Assembly: GCA_949358305.1 (NCBI GenBank)
Contig: OX442317.1
Coordinates: 124,001 to 188,000 of the forward strand
Origin: Strigamia acuminata
Taxonomy: Eukaryota > Arthropoda > Chilopoda > Geophilomorpha > Linotaeniidae
Length of the DNA stretch: 64,000 nt
Direction of reading: 5' to 3'
The notes beneath the pieces are model-generated. The model had not been told where the DNA came from. It was given only the letters and a program-made list of their open reading frames with translations, and made no database searches. Positions within the stretch are counted from its first letter, which is position 1, and each line of letters begins with the position of its first letter. Made by a program: the position numbers and the translations under genes. This document shows positions 11,731 to 24,252 of the stretch, in pieces.

Positions 11731-11907
11731 TTGGTAAATTAAAACGAACTATATATAATTAACTATAATGCAGTAAAGTACCAACACCACATCCACATGG
11801 TCTGGTTATTTTACTGTCGCCTCGCTGCGCTCCCGAGCGGCATCGCCGCGAACTAAATAAATAAACAAGTAAATTATCACGGCGCTCTCGTGCTCTTGCG
11901 AGTTAAA
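11731..11907. promoter_or_regulatory. Shared head-to-head promoter, UTP15/11908 gene
   Basis: The 177 bp between divergent start codons is the only non-coding space for both promoters. I see no TATA element; the right half is GC-richer than the introns nearby. Confidence 0.5.
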
Positions 11908-14483
11908 ATGAACGAGTCGTTGGGCATTGTGGAATCGCTCTTGATTCAAAACACTCGCAAGTATAAATTTATATTTGAAAATAAAATGAATGAAAATGAT
12001 TAATTATTAATTATTATTAATTATTGTTTCGATTTCAAGTTTATTACGGTTGACGAACCTCGTGGACGAGAAAGAGAAAGAAAAAGAGAAAGACATTTCG
12101 GTGGTGTACGGATGTGCGAGAATATCTTCACGAGCCGACGACCAGGACGAGGACGTGGAATGGCTCGAGAGATTCGAGTTGTTATTGGAATCGGGTGACG
12201 AGTCTCGATGCTCCCACTGCTGCGGGTGCTTGTCGGACGATGCGAAAAAGTGGTCGCTGGCGGTTAAGTTTCATGAGAAATTCCGAAAAGCGCGGCTCGT
12301 CTCGCTTCTCGATCGCCGTTTCGACGGCCACTTATCTGCTGCGGAAGCGGCTTCGGCGTTCTGCTCTTCCGCGCGAAAAGACGCCAACGTTCTACGATCC
12401 GACGTGACGGACCTTTATCGCGATTGCTTGGTCGAGTACGTGGGGGAAAATGCGAGCGCTTCGGACGTATCGCGAGTGGTCGAGATGATTAAATTTTGCG
12501 CGCAGATCGAAAAGCTAACGAGGACAAGGACGAGGTGGACGCGAGCGTGGAATTGGAGTAGCACGTTGCTCCCACTCGCGCCGGACGTGTGTCGATGGGT
12601 GCAAGATCAAAAGTTGGGCGAAAATTGCGCGAAGCTGGTTGAAAACCTGATGGATCTGGCGGGCGCGTGCACAAACGAGCTGGAGTCGATCGCCCGCGCC
12701 GTCTCGGCGGCGCTGGACCGCCATTCGACCGACTTGGTGCGTCGCTCGTTGCGTGCGATCCACGAAAACGGCAAGAGAAAAGAAACGCTCTACGCGCTGC
12801 TCGATTCGGTTTCGTGTTTTGCCCAAATTCCGTACGTTCACTCTGCTGTTCCGGTACCGGTATATTATACATTATATTGTATCAATTGTTGTTGTTCGTT
12901 ATTAGCTGCGCCGCGCGATCGGAATGCCTTCAACTGGCGTCCGCTTTGGTCGAGCAAATCGTGTTTCTTCACAAGTTGACGCTCGCCAACGGAATTTTGC
13001 ACGACGCCGAATCTCACGACTGGCAGAACGACAAACCCTTTTTCGAAGTGCGTCATTAATCATTATTGATTAAGTCAAGTAATTCATACGAAATAACGAA
13101 TAATGAACATTTCAGGGCGAAAAGGTTTCGTTCGCCATCCAAATGTGGTGTCTGCACATGCGAGCCCTTCGGAGCGAAATGAACGCACGTCGTCCACCGT
13201 ACGCGCAACGAATCTTCGTCGGCGTCCTCTTCTTTTCGCTCTCGTGGTTCGCGCAACGATACGTGCGCGCACAGCCCAGTCGCGCCCGAATCCCGCAGTT
13301 CGAAGCGGACGTCGCCGCAATTCTGGAGAACGCAAACGAATTCGCAGTTTCGGTGGACGACGACGACGACGACGATGAAATCGCCGCCGCCGCCGCCGCC
13401 ATCGACCAGCACCGCGCCAGTTTGGGTTCAACCGTGGCGAACGGGTCGGGCGAGACGCAATCGCGACCCGATTCGACGGAGGCCGGCCTCCTGTCTATCC
13501 GGTATCGATTCACACCGCACTGGCCGACCGTCGTCGAGTTACTGGTCATCGAAGACGGCGCTCTCGCCGTCGCGATCATCGAGCGGGCCACGGAAGATAC
13601 GACGCGCGCCATCTTGGACGCGCTCGTCGCCTGTCACGCGTTCCCGCACCATCTGGGATCGACTGTCGTCCAACTCGTGAAAAAGCAAGAACCGAAACGA
13701 TGAGCGATAATGGAGTAAAGCATCTCATTCTCCCCAACTCTTTCAGACACGATCGTTGGGCGGACCTAGTGCAGTCGGCTCGGCGCGAACCGATTCCGAG
13801 TTGGATGCGAGCGCTGGACGATCTGCTGGAACGACACTGCGCACCGTAAGTCAAAAGCCGATTACGAAAATTCGTCATGTATAATCTGTACTACTGTATT
13901 TCTTAGAATCATCGCGCCCATATTTTCCAAGTTGTTCTGGCCGGAGCACCAAAGTTTGAAACCGTCCGAGTCCGACCAACTCTGTTCGTACGCTCGCGAC
14001 CAGCTGCTGTGCCGATCGGCGTCCGCCTTCGCCACCCTGCCTCGGACGATGCAGTTGTTGTTCGCGCGCTTGCAGCAAGAATTGCCCTCGTCGGAACGAA
14101 GTAGACTCCTCGTCACCGAATCCGTTTACTTGCACGTACGCGATCAAACATTTTTCCTGAGAAAATAAAATGCTCTTCATTTGTTTGTTTTCTTACCTGC
14201 TCGCTCGCTCGCTCGCCACCAGACGGTCGCCACGAAATGCTGTCGGCTGCTTCCGCCGAGCACGTTCACCGATCTCCTCGAAATCGAAACCAAACGCTCG
14301 TCGAAAATAATGGAAAGCCTGATAAAGCTAGAAAGGCCAAGTTGGGATTCGGACCAGCACCACCAACATGACGACGACTTGGACTACACCGTCGCGGCGA
14401 CTCAGATGATGAGCGACGGACGAGATGCGTTGACGGCGCTTCACCGACACCTCTTGGAAAGAAAACTGCAAACTCGCAATTAA
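11908..14483 (+). CDS. Unrecognised conserved-looking protein, possibly CCDC142-like
   Basis: A multi-exon plus-strand gene of about 770 codons. Exon 1 gives MNESLGIVESLLIQNTR; a long second exon (about 12039-12828) encodes a helical, Cys- and Glu-rich stretch with ERFELLLESGDESRCSHCCG. Later exons read CAARSECLQLASALVEQIVF, GEKVSFAIQMWCLHMRALR, HDRWADLVQSARREPIPSWM and FSKLFWPEHQSLKPSE. There is an Asp7 run with an Ala-rich tract near 13355-13400. No signal peptide or membrane span is seen. The C-terminal third (RWADL to the end) is the most protein-like and may correspond to the CCDC142 domain, but I am not sure. One intron (13685-13746) appears to use a GC donor. It ends 323 bp from the convergent RPRD2 stop. 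Confidence 0.72.
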
Positions 14484-14805
14484 AGTTAATCAAACATTGT
14501 AAACTTACGTTACGTATTAATCTGGTTAACCTGGGTACAGTTAAAACAAGTTTTTATTTGTCGAGACAAATGTCATTACTAAACGATACAATGCGAGAAA
14601 GGAACGACAATAATAATTATAAAAAATTATAAAATAATAAAAGCAAAGTAAAAGAAAGTAAAAGAAAAGAAAAGAAAAGAAAAGAACGGGCGTGGGGAGA
14701 ATAATTTTTCTGTACAAATAAATTTTCGAAATTAACGAGTTAGTTTATATTCCCCGTCGCTCGCTCGTTCGTTCGGCAATTAAAATCACTAATTTTGTTT
14801 TCGGC
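14484..14805. other. Convergent intergenic region with AAAG run
   Basis: The 322 bp between the 11908 gene and RPRD2 hold AT-rich 3' UTR-like sequence and a purine run of AAAAG/AAAGT units at about 14640-14687. No gene is seen. Confidence 0.6.
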
Positions 14806-17645
14806 TTAGAAACGAGGCGGGTAGGGCGGACGCCGAGATTCGAACCGCGGAGGCCTGGGAAATCGCTTGGGCGGCGGCGGCCCATACGGAAACCGTTGTT
14901 GGGGGAAAAAAGAAGGGGCGGGTTCGAACGGGGCCACGCTCGGCGGCCGTGGCGGCGGTTGCTGCGGCTGCTGCTGCTGCCAGTTGAATGCGCGCGGGGC
15001 GGCCGGCGGCGAAATCATGCTGAAACCGTCGTCGCGCCGATTGTACAAACCGATCGTCTCGATCCTCGAGATCGGTTCTTCGCCTTCGCTTCCGTTTTTT
15101 TCCTCGCCTTTCTCCTCGCCGCCGTTGCTGCTGCTGTCCGTCGGCACCAGACGGACATTGTTCGCACCGAACACTCGGCTCGGCGTCAAAGGCGTTTGTT
15201 TCCCTTTGAGCGTAAATCGTATCTGTTCACTCGAATTGTTGTTGTTGTTGTTGTTGTTTTGCACTACGGTAATTAGATTGCTGCGACTTCTGCTGCTGCC
15301 GCCGCTTTCGTCCATTGCGTTGTGGGTGGGCGACGGCGTCAATTCCACAATGTTCGGATTGCGCAGGTGTTGTTGTCGGCACATGAGAGTCGCGTCGTCG
15401 CCGCCGCCGCCGAAGTAGTTTGCATTCGCTCCGTAACCGTACATTTCCGGCTTGTACGGATCGTTTTGTTCCATCGGCATGTCTTCGACGAGTCCGGCGA
15501 CGAGCGGCGCCGGAGCACTGAACTGATCCTGCTGCGCCGAATTGAACCACGAGTTTGGACTTGCGCTTGAGTAGAGCGGCGGCAACGGGACTTTTGAATT
15601 CCAACTCGGCGCTGATGGAGGTTTGACGGAGACCGACACGGCGGCGGTGGCGTTGACGCCCGTTTGAAATCCGATCTGTTTGATCACGTCGCTGACGCTC
15701 AGCTTGTTATCCATCTATTGGATTGAATTCAATTCAATTTTAATTAATTAATTAATTTAATTGATTAAATTAATTAAATTACCCTTTGGGCCCATCTCGA
15801 AGCTTTGGTCGCGTCGAGCTCCTCGTCTTGCAACGGCGTCGTCGAGCCGGTGACGCTGCCCTCGTCTTTCAAGGGCGTGCCGCCTCCGTCGTTGCTCGGC
15901 GATATCAAGCGCGAGGCGTGCGCTCGGGTCGGCGGCGTGGCCGGATGGTCGTCAAACAGACTGCTGTCGATGGCGGGCGAGAAATTGCTCATGTTCTGCA
16001 TGAAATTCGACAGTCGCGACTCCAAACTGCCCTTCCTGCTGGACATGGCGCCGGACATGGAATCTATCAAGGACGTCATGGCGTTGGGTCCTGCGAACGA
16101 GAAATGGAATGGATTAAAGCCGTCGGCGCCAGCTCCCCTCGACTCGAAAGTCGAAACAAAGTCGACAAAGAAACCAATGCAACTAACTCAGTTCAGTTTT
16201 TTTTCTATTGCAAGTTTTAGTCAAATCGCGACTACTCGGAGGCGACGGAATGTTGAGCCCTACGGGCGAGCCATCGGGAGACGGCGCTGAACCGAGCGAC
16301 GCTACATCGGGATCTTCGAGCTTAAGCGCTAAAAACACAACCGATTGATTTCGATTTCAAATCGGTCAAATCGCCATGTCAAACACGAGTTGCTTACTTC
16401 CTCCGACTTCCTCGTCCGACATCTCCATGTCCACCGCTTCCGTGTTGTCCTTGCTGGCGTCGGTGACCGTCATCTCCAGCTCCGAGTCGACGGGCGACGG
16501 CGCGTCCGTGCTCGGCGACGGCACCGGACTCGGCAAGCCGCATTTCATTTCGCTCAACTTCTTCTTCAGATTTTTCACTCGACTCGCGAAATTTTTGTAC
16601 GCCTAAATTCAACAAATTCAACAAATTCAACAAATTCAACAAATTCAACAAATTCAACAAGTATACATTTGCAAAATTTTTTCAAATTTAAAGTTTAAAA
16701 TTTAAAATTTAATTCAATTTTACGTTTGCCACGATTTTCGCTTCGCCGCGCTGGTTGTCGTAGAACTTCTCCGCTTTCTCCAACAGTTCGACGACCGAAG
16801 CGCGGTCCAGCACTTCCTTCTCCAACGTTTGAATGTACTCGCCCATTTTGGCCGTCGCGTCTTCGAACTCTTTGCTGAATTTGTCGCCGTTCGCGCGATC
16901 CTTCAACTGGCGCAACGTCTCCGTGCTGGAAACGTCGATTTTCATGCTCGTCAACTGCCCGTACTTCAACTCGGAATCCGATTGCACTTTGGCCAGTCTT
17001 TTGATCTTGTCCACCACTTTTTGCGACTTAAACTCGGTCAATAATTTCGTATCTATCGACGCTTTTGCTTTGGCAGTTGCTGCAACAAAAATTACTTTAC
17101 TATTCAAAATCAACAAATACAAATACAAATACAAATACAAATTGAATTAATTAATTATCTATCTATTACTCAATGCGTTGCGTATGTTGTCGACGAATTC
17201 GCTGTCGTACACGCTCCTCTCTTCCCACACGGTGAGAATTCTCTCCACTTGGTTGATGATTTTCTCGTCCCTCACGAGCGGCATCACGTCCTTCAACACG
17301 TTCGCCCACGAATCCGCGAAGCTGCTGTTGCTTTTCCGCTTGCTGTTCTGAATCACGTCGTTGGCCACATACAGCAGCGCCAGGCGATGGCTCGATTTAG
17401 CTACATTCAAAATACAATACAATCCAATCGCACATTTAATTTCCCAAATTAACGAGAACGACACATTGAAAACATTGAAAACGTCATATACCTTTCCTCA
17501 ACACCTTCATCCACACGTCCACGATCTTTTTGTGGTGCGCTCGATGGTGAATGCACCACAGCGACAAAGTCTGAATGCTCTCCTGCGTGTTCGTTACGGC
17601 CGTTAACTTTTTTTCGAGGCTCGCCTCGTTTAACGACGACGCCAT
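14806..17645 (-). CDS. RPRD2: Regulation of nuclear pre-mRNA domain-containing protein 2
   Basis: RPRD proteins bind the phosphorylated C-terminal domain of RNA polymerase II through a CID. Exon 1 begins MASSLNEASLEKKLTAVTNT and continues with LSLWCIHHRAHHKKIVDVWM. The next gives HRLALLYVANDVIQNSKRKS, a classic CID helix, and VERILTVWEERSVYDSEFV. A coiled coil follows (YIQTLEKEVLDRASVVELLE; FASRVKNLKKKLSEMKCGL). The long C-terminal half is low-complexity, with an Asn8 run, and ends in a Pro/Arg-rich tail reading PPRFESRRPPYPPRF. The long tail favours RPRD2 over RPRD1A/B, which are about 310 residues. An intron at about 16605-16730 contains a 10-bp repeat. Confidence 0.88.
16604..16662. repeat. 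10-bp tandem repeat in RPRD2 intron
   Basis: Six near-perfect copies of a 10-bp unit (AACAAATTCA). On the coding strand the array ends directly in the 3' splice site (TTGAATTTAG before the next exon). Confidence 0.88.
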
Positions 17646-18374
17646 TTTGCTCATTTTCGACGCGCTGCCTTATCCAATTCGCTTTCCACCAGCTCGCACG
17701 CTTGGCGTCCCTGGGAGCTGCACTCACTCACACTTTCTTCTCACACCTCCGCCGCACACATCCAACGCTTTCTTTTTCTTTTTCTTTTTCTTTCTTTTTT
17801 TTTGTTCAACTAAAAAGTCCTGGCAACAATTGCACCGACGCTACGCTGTAAAAGCCAATACGTTGAGACACTTCTCCGTCATTGCTGTTACTCTCGAACC
17901 GTTCTCGCGAATAGCGCACGCTGCAACCGAGCAAAGCTCGACGAAATCGAGATTCGATTCAAATGGGAACCCAAAGACAAATTCACTTTTCAAATATATC
18001 CTACAAACGTTGGAATCGTAAAATTTACTTTTAGCGAACCGGGCGTGACCGGTTAAAACAGTTGGCGCGCATGCACCGTGGCGGCAAGTTTAACTACCGC
18101 ACTGTACAGATATATAAGACATTCATAAGTTTTATAAATTAGAAATGATTGAGCACGAGTTTTTATTTTTTTTCATTTTCTGTTTTCTACATTTTTTATT
18201 TCCACAAGTTAGCATCAGCGTGAAGCCGGTAAAACTAAATAAAAGAAAAAAAGGAAGAAAAAAAAAACGAATACACTTGCAGCATCATCTATACAAAACA
18301 AATGTAAAATACCACGAACAAACTACAATGTCTCGGTGCACTGTTTAATGTCTTTATTTATTTATTATTATTAA

Positions 18375-18414
<40 letters not shown>

Positions 18415-18645
18415 ATTATAATTATTATTATTATTAAGCTCATTGAATCACCCCACACACTTCTTGGTCCTTCACTAATACACAAGTTGTTCGTTTCAAT
18501 TTGACAAACTGAATAAAAGACATCGGGGAGGAAGGAGCACGATCAATTATTATTCATATTCAAAGCCACCGACGCTCGGGTGCGCGACGAACAAGGCACT
18601 GGTCCCTCGCTGAAAGTGTCGTCGTTGTCGTTGTTCCAGCTCGTT
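17646..18645. other. Intergenic region between Sema2a and RPRD2
   Basis: About 1 kb separates the RPRD2 start from the Sema2a stop; both genes are on the minus strand. The RPRD2-proximal part has a pyrimidine run at 17769-17803. A 41-codon plus-strand frame ending at 18053 looks oddly protein-like (see findings). A (TTA)n microsatellite lies at 18364-18436. The remainder is AT-rich Sema2a 3' UTR or spacer. Confidence 0.5.
18364..18436. repeat. (ATT)n trinucleotide microsatellite
   Basis: About twenty ATT units with a few interruptions, downstream of Sema2a. Confidence 0.88.
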
Positions 18646-21600
18646 TCACACAAAAGGACTCTTATTCTGGAATGTCACATCATTCGGGTGCGCGTTCTGG
18701 TTCTGCGACTGGCACGACTGCAATTAATTAATTAATTAATTAATCGATCAATCAATCTCCATTTTAAAATCAATCAATTACCGCTTGCCGATTCTGCCAC
18801 GATTTCATGGCGACCTTATATTTTTCGAATTCGTGGCACCAGTCCGAGTAGATTTTCCTGTATTGCGATTCGTCGGGTGCGTTACACGTCTCTGCAAAAA
18901 AGGTATTGAGTTTTAATAGTGTGATGATTGTATTCCTTATTTCTACTCAACTGGTATTGACGGTGATGTTGTAACTGCACAGTGTGTCCGGGCCCGTTTT
19001 GCAGTCGTAGCGCCCGTTGTCGTTCTCGCTCATCGTCAAAATGACCAGACCACCGTCCGCCGTCTCGATGTACTTGTCCATGCGATAATTGATTTCCCGT
19101 TTGCCCCGGAACCAGCGCACCGGTTCCGAAACGATCAGCGTCGGTAGATTGACTGCGCAGCCCAGATGAACGCTCTGACCCCAATGCACCAGCATCGGCT
19201 TCTTCTTCAGGCACGTGTCGCATATTCCCGACGATATGTTAGTCACGTCTTGCAACAAACTGCATCAAAACACCAAATATGTAAAGTCAATTAATTAATT
19301 AATTCGTTCAAATGCTTATTACTTGGGCCTGTGGGGTTTGCACTGCGAAGCGTCCTTGTCCCAGCCGCAGTACGGATCGCGAATGCACCGAACGCAGTTG
19401 GTGTACCGCGCTCGGCACATGGCCACATCCACTTGCCGAATGCGCGAATCGGACGCCACGTACAAAGATTTGTGCTGCGATCGAAGGTTAATTAATAATA
19501 AAATATTACAACTATAGAAGTACCTATATAAATATGTTTAATAAATAAATAAATAAATAAATAAATACTTTGCTGGAAATTTGCATGGCTCTGATGGGTT
19601 CGGGGCTGGTCACTTCGAACACGTCCAACAAGTCCGAATGTGTGCCTTCCTTGTCCTGCCACTCCACAATCTTGTACACTTTGCCGTCGTCTGCAATTAA
19701 AGAAAAAGAAAAATGTCAACACCCACGGAGGAAAGGAAACGAGATACGAATAGTGGAATAGGAATAGTCGTTACTCGATCCGGCGTAGTAAACGGTGAAG
19801 GTGTTCGAAGCCGTTTGCAGACGGTCGACGACCAGGTGGGTGAAGATCAAGTCTCGTTTGTAGAACGCCGGTTTGTTGTGATCGTGGCTCACGGCGCTGT
19901 CCATTAACGGGTGGCCGCGAATGAAATTCAGCACTGTGTCCGGCAACGTTTGCGTGTCGTTCACGCACTGGCCGGGTCTCGGCTCGGGCACTTTGCTGTT
20001 CAGCACGGGCAGCCAGGCCGACGACGACGTGGCCTGCTCCTTGAATTTCCCGTTGAACGTGTCCTGGATGTCGTTGATGGTGAACGAGCAGATGGCAGAA
20101 CCCATTAGACCGTTCCTGCAATACAATTTTAAGATAAATATCATAAAAATATAAATTTGGCCAAAAATATAATGATTCTGGCTAAAAGTAGAATGGTTTT
20201 GGTCACAAAATGAATTTTTTGGTATAAATTTGAATTTTTATGCATAAATTTGAATTTTTGATAGAAAGAATTGGATTTTTGGTAGAAAGAATTGGATTTT
20301 TGGTAGAAAGAATTGAATTTTTGGTAGAAAGAATTGAATTTTTAGTAGAAAAAATTGAATTTTTGGTAGAAAAAATTGAATTTTTGGTAGAAAAAATTGA
20401 ATTTTTGGTAGAAAAAATTAAATTTTTGGTCAAGCCCTTTGATCAGCCAGTGGTTCATGTTATTGAGTCAAAACAAGCAGATGCGTAATAAATAAATAAA
20501 TAAAAATTGTTATTGACACTATTAAACTTGTGATTGACTGCAACCCCTTCTTCTTTTAACCACGAATACATCAAGAAGTAACTTTATTATCTTACATGGA
20601 CGTGGTGAACACCGCGTAGAATTTAGAATCGTCATCTGGCAATTTGTAAACGCTTTCTGAAAAACGAACGACGAAATGGTTAACTAAGCAAACACGGCGT
20701 TGTCATCGAACTCCATTACAGTGTAAGCTGTGTAGTCTGGACACCTCCCGACCGGACAAGCTCTGTGGTCCGGACAGGTTTTGAGGTCCTAAATTGGTCC
20801 CGCCTATACCCAGCCATGCTAAATTCCCTTTTCCCATCTGGACAGCCCCTTAGTCCGGACAACTTTCTGGGTCCCGTCCTATGTCCGGGCTACGCAGCCT
20901 ACACTGTATTCTTATTCTTACGGATTTCGTTGAAATAGAAGGGAAACTCTCCGGGTATTGAGCAATTGAGTCGTGCTTTAAGAAACGTGGCCCAATTCTG
21001 ATTGAGAAAATTTTTCCCTCCCGTATCCATCTGTAAAAACGCCAGGCACTTGTTAAACTTTTCTCTTTCTTCTTCTTCTTCTTTCGGTTCACATTACTTT
21101 GCAGACGCGAGCGACGCGCGAATAAATGTTTTTTCCGCAGTTGATGTACTCGACGGCCGTTTCCCGGAAAAAGAAATAAACATACTCGCCGATGTCGTAC
21201 GAACCGACAAAGTTGGGCTCTACAGAATCAATCATAAGATAAAAACATTTAAATTTAAAAATGTTAAAAATGTTAAAAATGTTAAAAATGTTAAAAATGT
21301 TAAAAATTAAAAAAACGTACTGTCCAGCCACTTGGAATCGTACTTGATGGTGCGCTTGAACTGATACATCTTTTGTCCCGACGTGTAATTGAACAGATCC
21401 GTCCGGAAGATGACCGTATCCGCTCTCGTGAACTCGGCCACGGTGCCACTGTACAAGGCCGGCAGTCCGGCCGGGTTGCCTTTTTCCACCCACACGGCGG
21501 TGGCGTTGTCATTCGGATCGAAAGGGCATTTGGCAATTCCGTCGCCGATTCCGGGAACAAACTCCAAATTGCCCAGCTTGGTCAAGTTCGACTAAACGCC

Positions 21601-22823
21601 AAACAATCTTAACAAGACTAACACAACAACGCAACTCTTAAAAGTTAGCCTAAAAACTCACGTAAATGATCCAATCCAACGGATTGTGCGCGTTGGTGCC
21701 GCACACGTACAGGCGACTCCCGTCGCCCACCGGCTGAATCACGCGAATATGGTTGCGACAATCGTAGTGCTACAAAATACAAATGCAAATACAACTACCG
21801 CTCATTAAATTCTTACAACTTTCAACTTATTTACCTCTGATTTTCCTTTAGAAACGCAATTCGGCACGCTGTTCGCTTTCAGCGTCAATGCATCGGTCTA
21901 AAAAGAATTTGTAAAACTTGTAAATTTCCTTATACAACCTCTAAATTAGTCTTTCTTTTCCTTCAGTTTCAACATTACTTGACAGTTTGTGTTATTGATA
22001 TTGGCCAATGGCAGGCGAAGAATTTTATCCCTGTCGACATATTGATTGAAAGCGAAAAGTTAAAGGCGAAAAGTCAAATCGAAAATACCGTCATAAATAA
22101 ATAAAGAACAATAATACTTACAAGGCTCCGACATATAAAACATCTCTGGTCGAATCCAGATAGAGTGTGCGGTAAAAGAGAGAACCACAACTGAATTCAC
22201 GCACATGAGCTGAGAAGAGAAATTTACATTTAATTCAATTTTAATTTTAATTTTAAATTTAAATTTAAACAAAAAATAACAGAAGAAGAAAACTCATTTC
22301 ATTTATCCTTTTATTAAAAATCAGACTTGAATTTTTTCTTTAATTTCTGCACATCCGACAGAACAGAACAGAGCAGAACAGAGCAGAACAGAACAGAACA
22401 GCAGACAGGTGCGCCGCTCGCTTATTATTACCGCGAGTGCAATTGGGGCGTGTAATGACCCCCTGCAAACATCTCAATTCAATCCCATTTTTTTCTTTTT
22501 CTTTTTCGACTTTCCCTCCGTGCAAAAAGAAAGAGAGACTAAATCCCAATAACACATCAAATCTCAAACATTTCCTTTGTCAAAAATCTTTTTCTATCCC
22601 ACCACATGACGTCTGAGAAGAAAGAAAGAAAGAAAAAGTAGCATTGCTCGTTGTTACCACGGTAATTGTATCTAATTAGCGGTACTGGCCACGGGCATTA
22701 TCGTCTTCATTTTTCCCAATTCAAACAATCAAAACGCAACTCACCGACCGGAGGGGGCAAACAGGCCGCGAGACCGAGCAACAAACAAAAGCAAAACGAG
22801 TCCAGTTGACCGTTCGTCCACAT
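18646..22823 (-). CDS. Sema2a: Semaphorin-2A, secreted
   Basis: Class-2 semaphorins are secreted axon-guidance ligands of plexin B and are known only from invertebrates. Exon 1 gives a signal peptide (MWTNGQLDSFCFCLLLGLAA). The sema domain runs through RDKILRLPLANINNTNCQV, HIRVIQPVGDGSRLYVCGTN, FVGSYDIGEYVYFFFRETAV and RDLIFTHLVVDRLQTASNTF. The PSI domain reads CVRCIRDPYCGWDKDASQC and the Ig domain has HWGQSVHLGCAVNLP and SENDNGRYDCKTG. It ends NAHPNDVTFQNKSPFV with no membrane span, as expected for class 2. About a dozen exons are joined by short introns. Three introns carry foreign or repetitive DNA: a MITE, a 21-bp minisatellite and a 10-bp repeat. Intron 1 is about 0.5 kb and AT-rich. Confidence 0.94.
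20222..20431. repeat. 21-bp minisatellite in Sema2a intron
   Basis: About ten copies of a 21-bp unit (TTTTTGGTAGAAAGAATTGAA and variants) in a semaphorin intron. The copies grade from GAAAGAATTGGA to GAAAAAATTGAA, which suggests stepwise local duplication. The array is open in several frames but is plainly not coding. Confidence 0.9.
20719..20906. mobile_element. MITE, 188 bp, with TA target duplications
   Basis: The element starts CAGTGTAAGCTGTGTAG and ends CTACGCAGCCTACACTG. The two ends are inverted repeats matching at 21 of 25 positions, and all four differences are transitions. It is flanked by TA on both sides (TTA before, TAT after). Inside, GTCCGGACA-like motifs recur several times near both ends. 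There is no coding capacity. The TA duplication and CAGTG termini suggest a non-autonomous Tc1/mariner or pogo-type element. It lies in an intron of Sema2a, and its base composition (GC-rich) differs from the intron around it. Confidence 0.8.
21246..21308. repeat. 10-bp tandem repeat in Sema2a intron
   Basis: Six copies of a 10-bp unit (AAAATGTTAA) make up most of a short semaphorin intron of about 95 bp. Confidence 0.88.
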
Positions 22824-24033
22824 GGCAGTGCGCGGCGACTCTGTCTGTCGGTGCTAATTCGCTAATAACGACACATGGCCGAGGCCAGGCCGAGCGAGCG
22901 AAGACTCGCGCACGGTGATGTAGCTGGCTGAGCCTGGTGATGCATCTCCGCCAGCAGCGCAACAAACATTGATCGAGCACCAGTCGCCGCGACCGATTCG
23001 ACCGATCGAGCGCGCGCGCGCAAACAATAACCTAACCACCCCCCCTCTCCCCCCCACCTCTCTCTCTCTCTCTCTCGCTCACTCGCTAGAAAGTGGCGAT
23101 CGATAACCCGTGCGCGCCTCCTCACCAGGACCGACTACTCCGCTCCCTCCGCCGCAAAAAGGACAAAAACGACGAGGACGAATTGAAATGTCCAAAGCGG
23201 GCCTAATTAAGTGGAATTTTAATTAAAACGCAACAACGTGTTTCTCTTTTTCGAAGAAAAAGATTTTTTTTTCTCTGGCTTTTTATTTTTTTTTATTTTT
23301 CTTTCTTTCTCAATTCAATTCAAATTAAGCCGTTTCGACTCCTCCCACTCGTCACGAGCGAACAACAATCGCTTCTTGTGCGGTCTCGTGCACGGAGGTC
23401 GACTAAAAAAGCGCCTCGAGAACGAATCGATGCATCAATTAGAAATTAAAATTGCAGTTTGGCACGAGTGCCGAGTGCGAGCAAAAGATAAGAGCGGACG
23501 GAACGGAACGGCGTGTGTACGACGTGCGTACCGGCTAAGAGAACATCTTCCGGACGACGCTCCATCTGAGTGGCTGAATGCGGGGGCGGAGGAGGAAGAG
23601 GGTTCATCGCTCTCGCTGCACCCAGAGCCGTCAACACCAGCACATTAAATGCCCACATCTTCTTCTTCTTCTTCTTCTTCTTCGTCGTCGTCTTCTACTT
23701 CCAAATGCTAGTTTACGCTTCCATTTCCCGTCCTCGACCACTGGACCTGAATTAAACAAATAAAAATGAGACGTTCTGCGTTTGGTACGCACTCGATCAA
23801 CGCAACTCGTCGGGGGTCGGCGCAGACACGCCATACAAGGTAAACCGGAACCCCGAACCCAACATAAATAAATAAATAAATAAATAAATAGAAAAAAAAA
23901 TGTTTCAAATTTATAGTAATTGAACCAACGACAGCGAACACACGCGGCGCGGCCATCAAAAAGCGCGCTGACAGCCCGGTAATTGAGACACGTCGTGCAT
24001 TTCATTCTTTCATTCTTCACCAAACAAAAAGAG

Positions 24034-24071
<38 letters not shown>

Positions 24072-24217
24072 GAAAACTAAACGCATTTATCGACGAATTG
24101 AAAGAAGAAACGAAAAATAAAACGAAACAAATGGGTATCTCCCGGCTTCGTCACCGGTCAAAGGTTAAAATCTCTGCAAAAAAGAGAAAAAGAAAGAAGA
24201 TAATCGCAAGAGAACCG

Positions 24218-24252
<35 letters not shown>

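Noticed and set aside
20203-20488. Open frames reading STKNSIF or LVERIEF repeats
   Set aside because: They are translations of the 21-bp intronic minisatellite in Sema2a.
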